Program-made: the position numbers and the translations under genes
Source of the DNA: a virus
IMG/VR virus record: IMGVR_UViG_3300037585_001448
Coordinates: 29,141 to 93,140 of that record
Strand: one strand, 5' to 3'
Length of the DNA: 64,000 bases
Shown: positions 18,536 through 26,501 of the stretch, piece by piece
How the letters are laid out: each line of letters begins with the position of its first letter
Numbering within the stretch: position 1 is the first letter of the stretch
Notes under the pieces: generated by a model
The model's database searches: none
What the model saw: the letters and a program-made list of their open reading frames with translations, nothing else
What the model was told of the DNA's origin: nothing

Positions 18536-19303
18536 CTAGAACCTAGCGAAACTCACCATGAAGGTGATTGAACCGGATGACCCGGCACTGGTAGCGGTCG
18601 CTCGGACGTACCGGTTCACGGTCCCCGAGCAAACCACCATCTCCGATGTCTTGGCTCCTGCCCCGACAGCGGTGAATGAGATGAGATCGGCAGCCGACCC
18701 AAAGTCAGAAGCCGAATCATGTTGAACTTTGATAGTTGTGACGCCCCCGCCGACGCTGTTGACGGGAACGTGGAGCAGCGCGGCCCCGCCTGCGGTAGAG
18801 GCTGCCGAGCCGTCCACACCGGTCAACGCACCAAGGGCGTTGTAGTCGATCGACGTAGCCGTGGTCAACTGAACGCCTGCGGTGATCCCGTAGGTCATCG
18901 TCCCCAGCGTTCCAGAGTTGCTGGTGCCTTGAAAGTCGGCGGTGACCGTCGATACGTCTGCGACCGGGTTAGAGATCGCGTAGTTGGTTTCGTGAGTTCT
19001 GGCGATCGTGGCCCGGTTGCCGATCGTCCCGCCAGCCTCAGCAATCGTGATATTCGGTGCGGTCGCTGAACCGAGGATCGCTTGGAGTTCTTCATCAGAG
19101 CCGTCGGTGTCAGCGGTCCACATCCCGCTCATTGAAAGTGTGCCGTCGGCCAACCCCAAAATGTACGCCTTTGAGGAATCGCCAAACGAAGTCACCTCCG
19201 CTGTCTCGTTCGTGAGCGTCACATCAGCGGTGTTGAAGTACGGCGTCATCACGAACTCGTCCAGATAAACGTCGGTGCCTTTCCCATGTACGAACGTGGG
19301 CAT
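18536..19303 (-). CDS. Major tail tube protein
   Basis: 255 residues, start MPTFVHGKGTDVYLDEF. It has the tail tube core pattern (AEVTSFGDSSKAYILGL, LSMSGMWTADTDG) and NYAISNPVADVSTVTADFQ. The C-terminal 100 residues (TTIKVQHDSASDFGS, ends SITFMVSFARF) are an extra beta domain absent in the short paralogue, likely an Ig-like surface domain on the tube. It precedes the chaperone and tape measure genes in standard order. Confidence 0.88.
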   Translation of the reverse strand: MPTFVHGKGTDVYLDEFVMTPYFNTADVTLTNETAEVTSFGDSSKAYILGLADGTLSMSGMWTADTDGSDEELQAILGSATAPNITIAEAGGTIGNRATIARTHETNYAISNPVADVSTVTADFQGTSNSGTLGTMTYGITAGVQLTTATSIDYNALGALTGVDGSAASTAGGAALLHVPVNSVGGGVTTIKVQHDSASDFGSAADLISFTAVGAGAKTSEMVVCSGTVNRYVRATATSAGSSGSITFMVSFARF

Positions 19304-19585
19304 TTACTTACCTCCCGATTTCTTGGGGGTGGGTTCTTTTTCGGCGGGTTCTTCCTCGTAAGCCTCGTTGACATCCGGGGTATCCGGGTCGTCGGCTACG
19401 AAATGGCCGTTGTCATCGCGAGCGCGCTTCTTGAACGTGGATTCAAGTTCAAGGTACCCGGCACCGATACGCCAGTCTTTCTTGCCAGCAGCGATGTCTA
19501 CGACATCACCCGGCTCGTACCGTGTGCCAGCGACTTCGATGCCGCTGGTACCGGACTCGCCGCCGGTCACAACATACTTGGGCAC
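19304..19585 (-). CDS. Small acidic neck/tail protein, 93 aa
   Basis: GTG at 19585 is chosen because GGAGGAGG lies five bases upstream; a longer ATG frame lacks a good site. The product starts VPKYVVTGGESGTSGIEV, contains YEPGDVVDI, and has an acidic then Lys-rich tail (EEPAEKEPTPKKSGGK). Proteins of this layout are common between head connectors and the tail tube in siphoviruses of Gram-positive hosts. No assigned function. Confidence 0.75.
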   Translation of the reverse strand: MPKYVVTGGESGTSGIEVAGTRYEPGDVVDIAAGKKDWRIGAGYLELESTFKKRARDDNGHFVADDPDTPDVNEAYEEEPAEKEPTPKKSGGK

Positions 19586-19685
19586 GGTGCCTCCTCCGTA
19601 GGGGCGTGAACCGATGATCCCAAAAGGGCACCGGGCCACGTTCCGGCCACAAAGGGCACTTGTGTCGTTTGGTCGAACCCTAGCA

Positions 19686-19934
19686 CTACGCCCCCTGATC
19701 GCCTGTCATCTGACGGGCAGCGACAAGACGTTTAGCGGCAGCGTCGCTGAACGGTCGTTCGGTAGCCGCAGGAGGGGCCGACTCGTTGCGGCACTTGCAG
19801 CGAGAACACTTGATCGTCCACGGTGCCGTCACCCGTTCGGCCAGCAACCGTCCACAGTTCCCGCACCGGACCTTGAGGCGCGTTACCCGCTTCGCTTCTG
19901 GTACGAACTGCTCGGCATAGGCGTCGTCGTTCAT
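19686..19934 (-). CDS. Com-like zinc-ribbon protein
   Basis: 82 residues from ATG at 19934. The core has two CxxC pairs, VRCGNCGRLL and IKCSRCKCRN, separated by about 15 residues. This is the arrangement of the Mu Com family, whose founding member is an mRNA-binding activator of mom translation. Here it sits in the neck gene cluster and no mom gene is visible. The C-terminal 30 residues are a helix (FSDAAAKRLVAARQMTG). The start is 7 nt after the tail terminator gene. A structural zinc-binding role is the alternative. Confidence 0.8.
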   Translation of the reverse strand: MNDDAYAEQFVPEAKRVTRLKVRCGNCGRLLAERVTAPWTIKCSRCKCRNESAPPAATERPFSDAAAKRLVAARQMTGDQGA

Positions 19935-19941
19935 CAGGCAT

Positions 19942-20349
19942 CTACGAGATCGTCTTCTGGCAGGTGAAGTTGATGGAGAACACCGCCCGGTCCTGACTGT
20001 CCCGCATGATCGGGAACGGCGACTGGATCGCTTGGATGCGTTCATACCGGGTGGAGGACAGGTCTTCGTTCGTGACAAGGTTCATCTTGTCGAACACATC
20101 CTTTGCCAGAGCACGGCCCGTCGAATACGACGACGCCCGGATCAGGGTTTGGACGTTGGGTTGTTCAATGACCGGAGCCGAGTTGTTCGACATGGTGTTG
20201 ATCGGACCCTGACCGCCGGTTTCCTGAACGGAGACACAGGTGTCGGGGTCGTCGGGGAGGCGACCAAGGAACAGGTTGGTGCCGAGCGTCAATGTTACGT
20301 TTGTGACATTTGCTGCGAGGTAGGTGCCGACCTCATCCAGCACGCTCAT
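19942..20349 (-). CDS. Tail terminator/minor neck protein
   Basis: 135 residues. The pattern FLGRLPDDPDTCVSVQETGG, then NVQTLIRASSYSTGRALAKDVFDKM, then QSPFPIMRDSQDRAVFSINF is that of phage tail terminator (minor capsid, gpU-like) proteins of Gram-positive siphoviruses. It lies directly after the HK97 gp10-like gene, in the expected neck order. ATGA-type overlap with the upstream gene. Confidence 0.75.
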   Translation of the reverse strand: MSVLDEVGTYLAANVTNVTLTLGTNLFLGRLPDDPDTCVSVQETGGQGPINTMSNNSAPVIEQPNVQTLIRASSYSTGRALAKDVFDKMNLVTNEDLSSTRYERIQAIQSPFPIMRDSQDRAVFSINFTCQKTIS

Positions 20350-20789
20350 CGGAGGTCACCTTGGATCTCTCGCATGAGTCGCCGCTCCATGCCTTGGGCA
20401 GCCATGAAGAACGGGAACTCCAAGAACTTGCCTTGCCCGGACTTCTGGTAATACTTCTTCTCCACCGGGTTCCACGCCAACCCCCGGTTCGTTGGAACGC
20501 CCGCTGTTTCGTGGACCTCTTTCGCATACGGCGTGTCGGCGTCTCCGACTGTCACAGCCGTTTCGTACACTCCCCCCACCGGGTTCGTCATGGGAGGAAC
20601 CGTCGGTTCCTGCGCCACCGTGGACCTGAGGTAGCCGGTAGCGACCGGCACCAACCCGGTGACCGCTGTCTCCAACCGGTTGGCTTCCGTCCAGATCGCC
20701 CGCGCTGCCGTCTTCGGCAGGTTCTCAATGTCCTTGACCTTCTTGAAGAAGTCGCTCATGTCCAGATCGAACGAAGCGTTCTTAGCCAC
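20346..20789 (-). CDS. HK97 gp10-like neck/tail completion protein
   Basis: 147 residues. Contains LVPVATGYLRSTVA near residue 45, the hallmark of HK97 gp10-like proteins, then YAKEVHETAGVPTNRG and a C-terminal basic helix (GMERRLMREIQGDLR). These proteins complete the head-tail junction. Starts 8 nt inside the previous gene and overlaps the next by 4 nt. Confidence 0.85.
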   Translation of the reverse strand: MAKNASFDLDMSDFFKKVKDIENLPKTAARAIWTEANRLETAVTGLVPVATGYLRSTVAQEPTVPPMTNPVGGVYETAVTVGDADTPYAKEVHETAGVPTNRGLAWNPVEKKYYQKSGQGKFLEFPFFMAAQGMERRLMREIQGDLR

Positions 20790-21144
20790 GGGTGTTCCTT
20801 CCGCAGAACACGACGACGCACTGTTGGCCGAAGTTGTCGGTGCGGCGCTCCACCTTGATGATCGGGCGTACCGCTGAGATCGGAGCGGGAAGGGTGATCT
20901 CGTCTTCCGGGTTGATGTTCAGCGAATCATCAGGGATGAACACCTTGTATTCGGCGATGCGTTCCTCGTTCTCGTTGCGGATCACATCATCGGACTTCTC
21001 CACATAGGCCGAATACGAAGTGGTGGCCCCCGTGAACGCCCGTTCGCCATAGTTGTTGAGCGACGAAGTAGTACGAATCGCCACCGTGTCTGGCGTCATG
21101 TCGTTCTTGATGTCGGTCATAAACTGGATACTGGAAGCGGTCAT
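20782..21144 (-). CDS. Head closure/stopper protein
   Basis: 120 residues from ATG at 21144, which shares one base with the stop of the upstream gene (TGATG); a frame extension to 21162 is less likely. The product is beta-rich with YVEKSDDVIRNENEERIAEYKVFIPDDS, the form typical of head-tail stopper proteins of SPP1 gp16/lambda FII function. Order portal, protease, capsid, connector, stopper supports this. Confidence 0.7.
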   Translation of the reverse strand: MTASSIQFMTDIKNDMTPDTVAIRTTSSLNNYGERAFTGATTSYSAYVEKSDDVIRNENEERIAEYKVFIPDDSLNINPEDEITLPAPISAVRPIIKVERRTDNFGQQCVVVFCGRNTRG

Positions 21145-21614
21145 CAGTCCGCACCCGGCCAAAACTGGATCGTGCCAGTCGTAGTACCCCTGTCGTCAAA
21201 CTGTCTCTGCCAGAACAACGGTTGCACCATGTCGGAGTTGCCACGGTCGATGTCCTTGTCAGAAATCGTCATGCCACCAAGGTACGGGGTAGGGACCAAC
21301 CCCTCCCGTGATGCCAGTTCCTTCAACTCGGTGGCTTGATCCCGGTAGCCCTTCGCCTTCTGGCTCATATCGACCCGAAGATCACCGACCGCTTTGTCGG
21401 CCATGCGTGAGAACTTTGATGCGATCGTCAGACAGCACCGGTACGAAGCGTCGTACAAACCGGTTGTGGCCGTATCCGACCCTGTGACCTGATTGTTGAC
21501 CCACGCGATCTCTTCGTCACTCACCAACTGGTCAGTCGTGTCGGTGTCGCCGATCAGAAATCGGATGGCGTCACGGGCGTTTGCTGACGGGTCACCGCTG
21601 TAAGTCCAAGTCAT
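21144..21614 (-). CDS. Head-tail connector (adaptor) protein
   Basis: 156 residues, start MTWTYSGDPSANARDAIRFLIGDTD, with DEEIAWV and an all-helical middle. ARDAIRFLIGDTDTTDQLVSDEEI is the signature of phage head-tail adaptors of the gp6/gp15 type. It is the first gene after the major capsid gene, the standard position. A hairpin lies between capsid and this gene. Confidence 0.82.
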   Translation of the reverse strand: MTWTYSGDPSANARDAIRFLIGDTDTTDQLVSDEEIAWVNNQVTGSDTATTGLYDASYRCCLTIASKFSRMADKAVGDLRVDMSQKAKGYRDQATELKELASREGLVPTPYLGGMTISDKDIDRGNSDMVQPLFWQRQFDDRGTTTGTIQFWPGAD

Positions 21615-21633
21615 TTCGTGCCCCTAACTGGCT

Positions 21634-21669
21634 AAGGCCGGGAGCCGGTGTTAGCCGACCCCCGGCCTT
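21634..21669 (-). terminator. Hairpin after the major capsid gene
   Basis: AAGGCCGGG at 21634-21642 pairs perfectly with CCCGGCCTT at 21661-21669, with an inner CGG/CCG pairing in the 18-nt loop. It lies in the only gap (84 nt) between capsid and connector. No strong T tract follows on the minus strand. It is best read as an attenuator or mRNA-stabilising hairpin that keeps capsid message above that of downstream genes. Confidence 0.65.
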
Positions 21670-21698
21670 CTAGCCGTTCTTGCTCAACAGGTGAGGGT

Positions 21699-22646
21699 CT
21701 AGGCCACGCAGTTTGAGAAGAAGTAACCCAGAGGCGATGAGACGACCTTGAAGTCCCATGCGCTCTGAATCTCAATGCGGTCGGCCCGCAGGTGATCCAT
21801 GCGGAACCTGCTGACTGCGGTGCTCGTACCCAGACCGCCACCAACTCCGTTCCAAACGAAGTTGTACCCGGCGCTTGGGGTCATCAGACCTGCGCTCGGG
21901 GCGACGTAGGCAAGGAGGGCGTCCTTGTCACCGATCTGCGCGTAGGAGTCAGTTGCCCCCTCCGCAGCGGAATCGTAGACGCCTGCCATGACGAGGACAC
22001 GATCGACACCAAGTACCTTGGCGATCAAGTCCGTGTTGATGGACTCTGCGCTGGTGTATTTGTACCTGTCCACGATGTCGCTGTGGTTACGCAGAATAGA
22101 GAAGACTGCGTAAGACACGATCAACGTGTTCGCGATGTAGCCGGTGTTCGTCAGGATCGTGTTGATCCCGGCCTGAACGTCTGCGATCGGAGTCGAACCC
22201 GAAGCACTCCAAAGAGTGCTAGGGGTGCTGTCCGTTCCCCAAACGCTGGTTGTGAACGCCGACGAGGCCCAATCCCGCTCCTGACGAATCAGCATTTGCT
22301 GAGACAGGAACCGGGTTGCATCCATGTCGGGGTTCAGTGGGCTGTCAGAGTTCTCACGAACCTGATCGCCGATGTCCTTGTGCAACGCGTAGACCGACGT
22401 TGAATAGGACGCCGTGCTCAGGCCGTATCCGCTACCCGCCGACTCCGTTCCATCGGCACGCCGCTGAACAGCGTCCCGCATGAAATCGGACTGGGTGTAT
22501 TGGAAGTAGAGGTCTGACTGCTTGTTGACAGGTACCGTCGGAAAGGCGTTCGGTGCAACGAAGGCGTAAGCCTCCTGCATGTACGCAACCGACATATTGG
22601 TTAGCACGCTGTCAACGTGTACGTCATTTCTGGTTGGCTGTGGCAT
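21699..22646 (-). CDS. Major capsid protein
   Basis: 315 residues, preceded by GGAAGGA. The start MPQPTRNDVHVDSVLTNMSV and the sequence FPTVPVNKQSDLYFQYTQSDFMRD belong to an HK97-fold capsid family of siphoviruses. It contains a long central alpha/beta region (LIVSYAVFSILRNHSDIVDRYKY) and ends YFFSNCVA. No cleaved delta domain is evident, which fits the separate scaffold gene upstream. The decoration protein gene ends 13 nt upstream. Confidence 0.92.
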   Translation of the reverse strand: MPQPTRNDVHVDSVLTNMSVAYMQEAYAFVAPNAFPTVPVNKQSDLYFQYTQSDFMRDAVQRRADGTESAGSGYGLSTASYSTSVYALHKDIGDQVRENSDSPLNPDMDATRFLSQQMLIRQERDWASSAFTTSVWGTDSTPSTLWSASGSTPIADVQAGINTILTNTGYIANTLIVSYAVFSILRNHSDIVDRYKYTSAESINTDLIAKVLGVDRVLVMAGVYDSAAEGATDSYAQIGDKDALLAYVAPSAGLMTPSAGYNFVWNGVGGGLGTSTAVSRFRMDHLRADRIEIQSAWDFKVVSSPLGYFFSNCVA

Positions 22647-22659
22647 TGGTCAGTCCTTC

Positions 22660-23046
22660 CTACTTCGCACGGCCGTTGGTGACGTTGAGAATCATCTCAG
22701 TCGTCTCGCCAGCAGAAGCAGCACCGAGACACTGACCCATCATGTAGACGGTCGTGTCGGTGCCGGGAGAGATTGCGTCAGCCTGAGCGTCAGCAGAAGT
22801 CCCGATGAAGTTACCGGCAGCGAGTGTGCCGTCGGCAACAACCTTGGAAACTCCCGAGACGGCGACAATCGCCGACTCCCCGCTCTCTGGGGCGTTCTGG
22901 AGGATGCCGATTGGAGCGTTCGTGATAGCCGTAGCCACGTTCACCGTGCTGGCCGAAGCCAGAACGACGAAGTGGTACTGCTTGGACGAAAGATCCGCGG
23001 CAGCCGTGAGAGTCCCTATGGTGACTAATCCGGTTTCGTAAGCCAT
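22660..23046 (-). CDS. Capsid decoration protein (DUF2190-like)
   Basis: 128 residues, small and beta-rich: LTAAADLSSKQYHFVVLA, then NAPIGILQNAPESGESAIVAVSGVSKV, then ISPGTDTTVYMMGQCL. The combination of a Gly/Ala-rich beta core and PIGILQNAP is typical of DUF2190/lambda D-like head decoration proteins. It is directly upstream of the major capsid gene and shares one base with the scaffold gene stop. Confidence 0.8.
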   Translation of the reverse strand: MAYETGLVTIGTLTAAADLSSKQYHFVVLASASTVNVATAITNAPIGILQNAPESGESAIVAVSGVSKVVADGTLAAGNFIGTSADAQADAISPGTDTTVYMMGQCLGAASAGETTEMILNVTNGRAK

Positions 23047-23795
23047 CAGGCGTTCCCCGTTTCAACTCGGTGCTGGTGGTACAGGCCGGGGTTAGCAACC
23101 GTGACACTCTGGAGGGCATCGGTGTACGACGTAAACTGACCGTCGCTTACCGCTGCCTTCGCCAACGAGTCGATCTGCTCCCAAGCCGAATCGGTGGCCG
23201 GTTCGCCATCCGTTCCAATCTGAGCCATTGTGATGTTCTCCGAAAGGAGAGCATTTGCCGCGTCAAGAACCTTCTCAACGGCGGCAGCCTCGTTCGGGGA
23301 ATCGTGACGCAACGACACCAGAGTCTTGGTGAACTCTTCGGTCATCTGCGGGAGATACGACCAACCGCTCACACGGTCGGTGGCCTTCTCCACGGCCCTT
23401 TCATGCTGGAGTGCCTTCGCCAGAGACTCAGCATCGGTGGCCCGCTTGCGTAGATCGTCGATCTGCTTCGTGATCGCTTCGGGAACGGTGTCATCGACGG
23501 ACGCCATTACAGGCTCCCGCTCAACAGCGTCCACGGAGGTTTCGCTCGCATCGACAGTCTCCGGCTCGGTGGCCTCGGATGCCTCATCAGTGGTTTCGGG
23601 CTGCTCCACGCTGGTCTCTTCGCTCACGGTTATTCCTCCCGTGTCGTCGGTTGAGTCAACATCTGACATTAGCGAATCTGCTTCGTCCAGAACTTCGTCA
23701 AGGCTCTTCATCAGAAGCCACCCCTCGTGGAGATGGGCCGGATGGTCAACACCCGACGCTTCGATGATTTCTAGGTCTGTCAGTTTTTTCGCCAT
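23046..23795 (-). CDS. Scaffold protein candidate
   Basis: 249 residues from ATG at 23795; a GTG 18 nt upstream lies in a hairpin and is less likely. It begins MAKKLTDLEIIEASGVDHPAHLHEGWLL, where VDHPAHLHEGWL is a short motif often found next to XkdF-type proteases. The rest is acidic Ser/Thr/Glu-rich (residues 40-100), then helical coiled coil (DLRKRATDAESLAKAL). Size, composition and position between protease and capsid support scaffold function. Confidence 0.78.
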   Translation of the reverse strand: MAKKLTDLEIIEASGVDHPAHLHEGWLLMKSLDEVLDEADSLMSDVDSTDDTGGITVSEETSVEQPETTDEASEATEPETVDASETSVDAVEREPVMASVDDTVPEAITKQIDDLRKRATDAESLAKALQHERAVEKATDRVSGWSYLPQMTEEFTKTLVSLRHDSPNEAAAVEKVLDAANALLSENITMAQIGTDGEPATDSAWEQIDSLAKAAVSDGQFTSYTDALQSVTVANPGLYHQHRVETGNA

Positions 23796-23805
23796 AATGC
23801 AGAAA

Positions 23806-23830
23806 GGCCACACCCTTTTCAGATGTGGCC
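23806..23830 (-). terminator. Short hairpin before the scaffold gene
   Basis: GGCCACA (23806-23812) and TGTGGCC (23824-23830) form a perfect 7-bp stem with an 11-nt loop, followed on the minus strand by only TTT. It lies between the 71-residue gene and the scaffold start. It may be a weak terminator or a processing site. Confidence 0.45.
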
Positions 23831-23863
23831 CGTGGGCTTGCCTCTATTTTCCAGACCGTGGGT

Positions 23864-24079
23864 TCACGGCCTAGTCGGAACCATAGCACTTCCCTCTGGT
23901 GTAACAACGGTTACGACTTCTACCGGTTGAGGGCCACCGTTGAGCACGATGGTCGGGCGTTTGCGTACCGCACCCCGGTTGGCATACAACCGGACCTCAA
24001 CCTGACCATCGAACGATGCGACAAGAGCCGCTATGCGAGCGAGTTGCTGCTCCCACGAGTCAATGACTGGATGGCTCAC
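23864..24079 (-). CDS. Small head-module protein, 71 aa
   Basis: GTG at 24079 overlaps the protease stop as GTGTGA, giving a GTGA coupling. The product starts SHPVIDSWEQQLARIAALVASF, an amphipathic helix, followed by beta strands (VEVRLYANRGAV, PTIVLNGGPQPVEVVTVVT). No family recognised. The frame continues open far upstream inside the protease gene, but the overlap start and composition change argue for this short form. Confidence 0.7.
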   Translation of the reverse strand: MSHPVIDSWEQQLARIAALVASFDGQVEVRLYANRGAVRKRPTIVLNGGPQPVEVVTVVTPEGSAMVPTRP

Positions 24080-25386
24080 ACCAAAGCCGGTTCGCCCAAG
24101 GCGGCTTCCATGCGTCGGGCGCTGCCACCGATCGAATACCCGCGGAGGTCGCCGTTCTGGACTAGATCCCACGCCCACGGTTCCCAGATGACACCCATGA
24201 ACGGGGTGTTGGCAGGGAAGTCGAACGCTCTGTCGTCTTCGCCGGGGAGGCTCATCGCTGCGGTGATCGGGAACGGCCAAGTCAGGAGTTCAACGAACTC
24301 TCCGGCTTTCGTATCGGAGTGCTGGAGGTAGATGGACCGGTCGTCCTTCTTCATCCACCCCCACAACGCTTGCTGCAATGTGTCGTCGTCAGTGAACTCA
24401 CCGTGGGCGTCCAACACACCGGGGACGTAAACCGGGCCGAGGGTGTACCGCTTCGCGTCGGCCTTCTCCACAACCATTGTCCCCGACTTGGAAATGCGGG
24501 TTTGGATCTCGGCACGAACGAACTGGCGCATCGCTTCGACGTTCGGCGTGTTGCCCATCATGTCAAAGCCGTTCATCCACTGGGTCAACTGGCTCAACGA
24601 CGCACGGCTCACGCGCTGCAACGAGATTTCGGCGTCTCGGCGGTACTCGCGACGACGCTTGCCCTTGCCCTGCTCCACGTTGGCGTAGGTGCCGCCCGGC
24701 GTGAAGTTCAGTTCGTCGTCCACGACCTCCATGCCGAGCATGTCAAGCATGATCTCCTGCTTGGCGTGGATGAGTTCCATCAACGGGCCAAGCAACGGTT
24801 CGCACTCTGGGCTGTCCAGCATCGTGCGGTACGCCATCAACAGGAGAGTCATGGCGTCCTGCTCGTAGCCGCCACCGCCGTGGTCCTTGTCCATGATGCG
24901 CTTCCCTACCTCGTCGGCTGGAGTGTGAGTCGTTGTGCGGCTGGCGAGCAAAACCCGCGGGGCATCGGAGCGTTCCATCTCTGGGTGCATGTCCAGCCAC
25001 GCTCGGAGCACCTTCGCTTTCACCGCGGGAAGGTCCGCTGCCGGGATGCGGACACGCTGCCCCCGGTAGCCCTTCCCTAGAGCAGCGACAGCCAAACCGA
25101 CTTGCCGTCGGGTGACCTTCATCTCTGGTGTCTGCCAGAGCCGCAACTTCCACGTTGACGGCTTCTCAGGATCAGGGACGTAGGCGTAAGCCACGGCGGG
25201 GTATTCCTCACCGCTGTCCGTCTTGGTTGCCTTCTGCATGTCGGCCCCCTCTGATGCGTACAGCGCAGCGATCTGACGGCGGGCCGCAGCGCGGGTCTTG
25301 TGGCAGCCCATCAACTGGTCGGTGCCGTCCTTGACGACGCCGAAGCCGGAACAATCGCTTCGGTTGGCAGCGACCGAGTAGGGCAT
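24076..25386 (-). CDS. XkdF-like prohead serine protease
   Basis: 436 residues. The N-terminal 45 residues (YSVAANRSDCSGFGVVKDG, MGCHKTRAAARRQIAAL) match a small domain that precedes many phage proteases. Residues 45-130 include YPAVAYAYVPDPEKPSTWKL. The C-terminal 130 residues carry the XkdF region: YTLGPVYVPGVLDAHGE, then DRSIYLQHSD, then FMGVIWEPWAWDLVQNGDLRGYSIGG. This family is predicted to mature proheads. It lies upstream of scaffold and capsid as expected. Catalytic residues cannot be named with certainty. Confidence 0.85.
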   Translation of the reverse strand: MPYSVAANRSDCSGFGVVKDGTDQLMGCHKTRAAARRQIAALYASEGADMQKATKTDSGEEYPAVAYAYVPDPEKPSTWKLRLWQTPEMKVTRRQVGLAVAALGKGYRGQRVRIPAADLPAVKAKVLRAWLDMHPEMERSDAPRVLLASRTTTHTPADEVGKRIMDKDHGGGGYEQDAMTLLLMAYRTMLDSPECEPLLGPLMELIHAKQEIMLDMLGMEVVDDELNFTPGGTYANVEQGKGKRRREYRRDAEISLQRVSRASLSQLTQWMNGFDMMGNTPNVEAMRQFVRAEIQTRISKSGTMVVEKADAKRYTLGPVYVPGVLDAHGEFTDDDTLQQALWGWMKKDDRSIYLQHSDTKAGEFVELLTWPFPITAAMSLPGEDDRAFDFPANTPFMGVIWEPWAWDLVQNGDLRGYSIGGSARRMEAALGEPALV

Positions 25387-25413
25387 GGCCCGCAGCGTAG
25401 CAAGCCCGGTGGG

Positions 25414-25665
25414 TTACTTGATGAACCGCCTGACACCCCACTCGGTAGCAAGCCTCTTCGCTTCCTTTCGGGTGATGATGTCAACACTGTTGGCTTCGCC
25501 GAACCGCCAGTCGTTCAACGTCAGGGTCGGCACCCAACCATCTGGGTGAAGCACCATGTCTTGCAGATACGACGGCCCTTCTTCACTCATGTAAAGAACA
25601 GTGTGCGTCCCATCAGGTGCCGTCCTCGCGTAGTAGGTGCGGGTGACGGTGGACCGTCGGGCCAT
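25414..25665 (-). CDS. Hypothetical protein, 83 aa
   Basis: ATG at 25665 overlaps the stop of the 83-residue gene above (ATGA). The product is basic at both ends (MARRSTVTRTYYARTAP; RKEAKRLATEWGVRRFIK) with a central GPSYLQDMVLHPDGWVPTLTL. No known family. It is in the accessory group between portal/MuF and capsid genes. Confidence 0.75.
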   Translation of the reverse strand: MARRSTVTRTYYARTAPDGTHTVLYMSEEGPSYLQDMVLHPDGWVPTLTLNDWRFGEANSVDIITRKEAKRLATEWGVRRFIK

Positions 25666-25916
25666 CAGGCAGCGCCTACGTCGCGTGGCCCTACGTCTGG
25701 TGAGCCGACGAACCCGGTGAGGTCGGGCCACTCGCCGGGGATCTCCACGATGCCGCCCTCGTCGGCGATCTCCTTCATCTGCCGGGAGATGATCTTCCAA
25801 CGACCTTCCATCATCGGCGACTTCGGCAACTCAGACCGAGGGTCGCCGTACTTCCACCCGGCTGAGATTTCCACCATCATCCGGTTGAGTTCTTCGCTGG
25901 TTGGTACTGCCATCAT
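25665..25916 (-). CDS. Hypothetical protein, 83 aa
   Basis: Starts MMAVPTSEELNRMMVEISAG and has KYGDPRSELPKSPMMEGRWKI and ADEGGIVEIPGEWPDLTGF. The upstream CGAAGGAGACG is a good ribosome site. A -10-like TACACT (25937-25942) lies just above, but without a matching -35. No family recognised. Confidence 0.75.
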   Translation of the reverse strand: MMAVPTSEELNRMMVEISAGWKYGDPRSELPKSPMMEGRWKIISRQMKEIADEGGIVEIPGEWPDLTGFVGSPDVGPRDVGAA

Positions 25917-25955
25917 CGTCTCCTTCGTTGCTTCGTAGTGTAGCCGGTTCTAGCG

Positions 25956-26501
25956 TCACAGGGCGATGGCCCCGGCGATCCGTTCAGTGATCGCAAAGTC
26001 GAACGGTGCAGCATCCCACCCGGTTGGGTCGTGGTCTACGCCCAGCCCGTCGGCGTCGAACTCCTTGACCAACTGTGCTGCGAGATCCGGGGCGACGTAC
26101 CGAAGCAGCGACAGGTACTCGGTGCGGAACGGTCGGGTGTGCCCCTTCGGGAGATCGTGCCGCCAGAACGACATCACATGGGCGAGTTCGTGGCAGATGA
26201 TCTGGACGTTCCAGTGTTGCCTGTTGAGTCGGATCGCCCAACCCGCGTGGTAGTGACCACCCCGGCTGGCCGAGTCCGACCGCTGCCGGAAACAGTGGAC
26301 TGGTTCGATCATGGCAGCGTCGCCGCCCCGTGCGTACCAGTACGGCGACTCGGTGATTGCATCGACCAGCGCCTTACACGAATCGAACTCGGTGAACGAC
26401 TGGTAGGGCTTCAACACGACCCGGCTTTCCGCGGCGTACACCAGTTCGGCCTCAACGTCAGAGACAACATCCACGGTCGGATCAGCAGACCACGCGCTCA
26501 C
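25956..26501 (-). CDS. HELAH-motif putative metallopeptidase
   Basis: GTG at 26501 overlaps the upstream stop (GTGA), giving 181 residues. VQIICHELAHVMSF followed by HDLPKGHTRPFRTEYLSLL forms HExxH with a third His 14 residues on, the zinc-metallopeptidase pattern seen in SprT-like and phage putative metallohydrolases. The N-terminal half has GGDAAMIEPVHCFRQR and GGHYHAGWAIRLNRQHW. No signal peptide, so it acts in the cytoplasm or in the virion. Substrate unknown. Confidence 0.75.
   Translation of the reverse strand: MSAWSADPTVDVVSDVEAELVYAAESRVVLKPYQSFTEFDSCKALVDAITESPYWYARGGDAAMIEPVHCFRQRSDSASRGGHYHAGWAIRLNRQHWNVQIICHELAHVMSFWRHDLPKGHTRPFRTEYLSLLRYVAPDLAAQLVKEFDADGLGVDHDPTGWDAAPFDFAITERIAGAIAL

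Noticed and set aside
23795-23813. GTG at 23813 as start of the scaffold gene
   Set aside because: It lies at a hairpin and adds WPFCI, unlike the usual start; ATG at 23795 gives MAKKLTDLEII.
25937-25942. TACACT as an eighth leaderless-type promoter
   Set aside because: No TTGCAY-type -35 at 16-19 nt and the downstream gene has a normal ribosome site.
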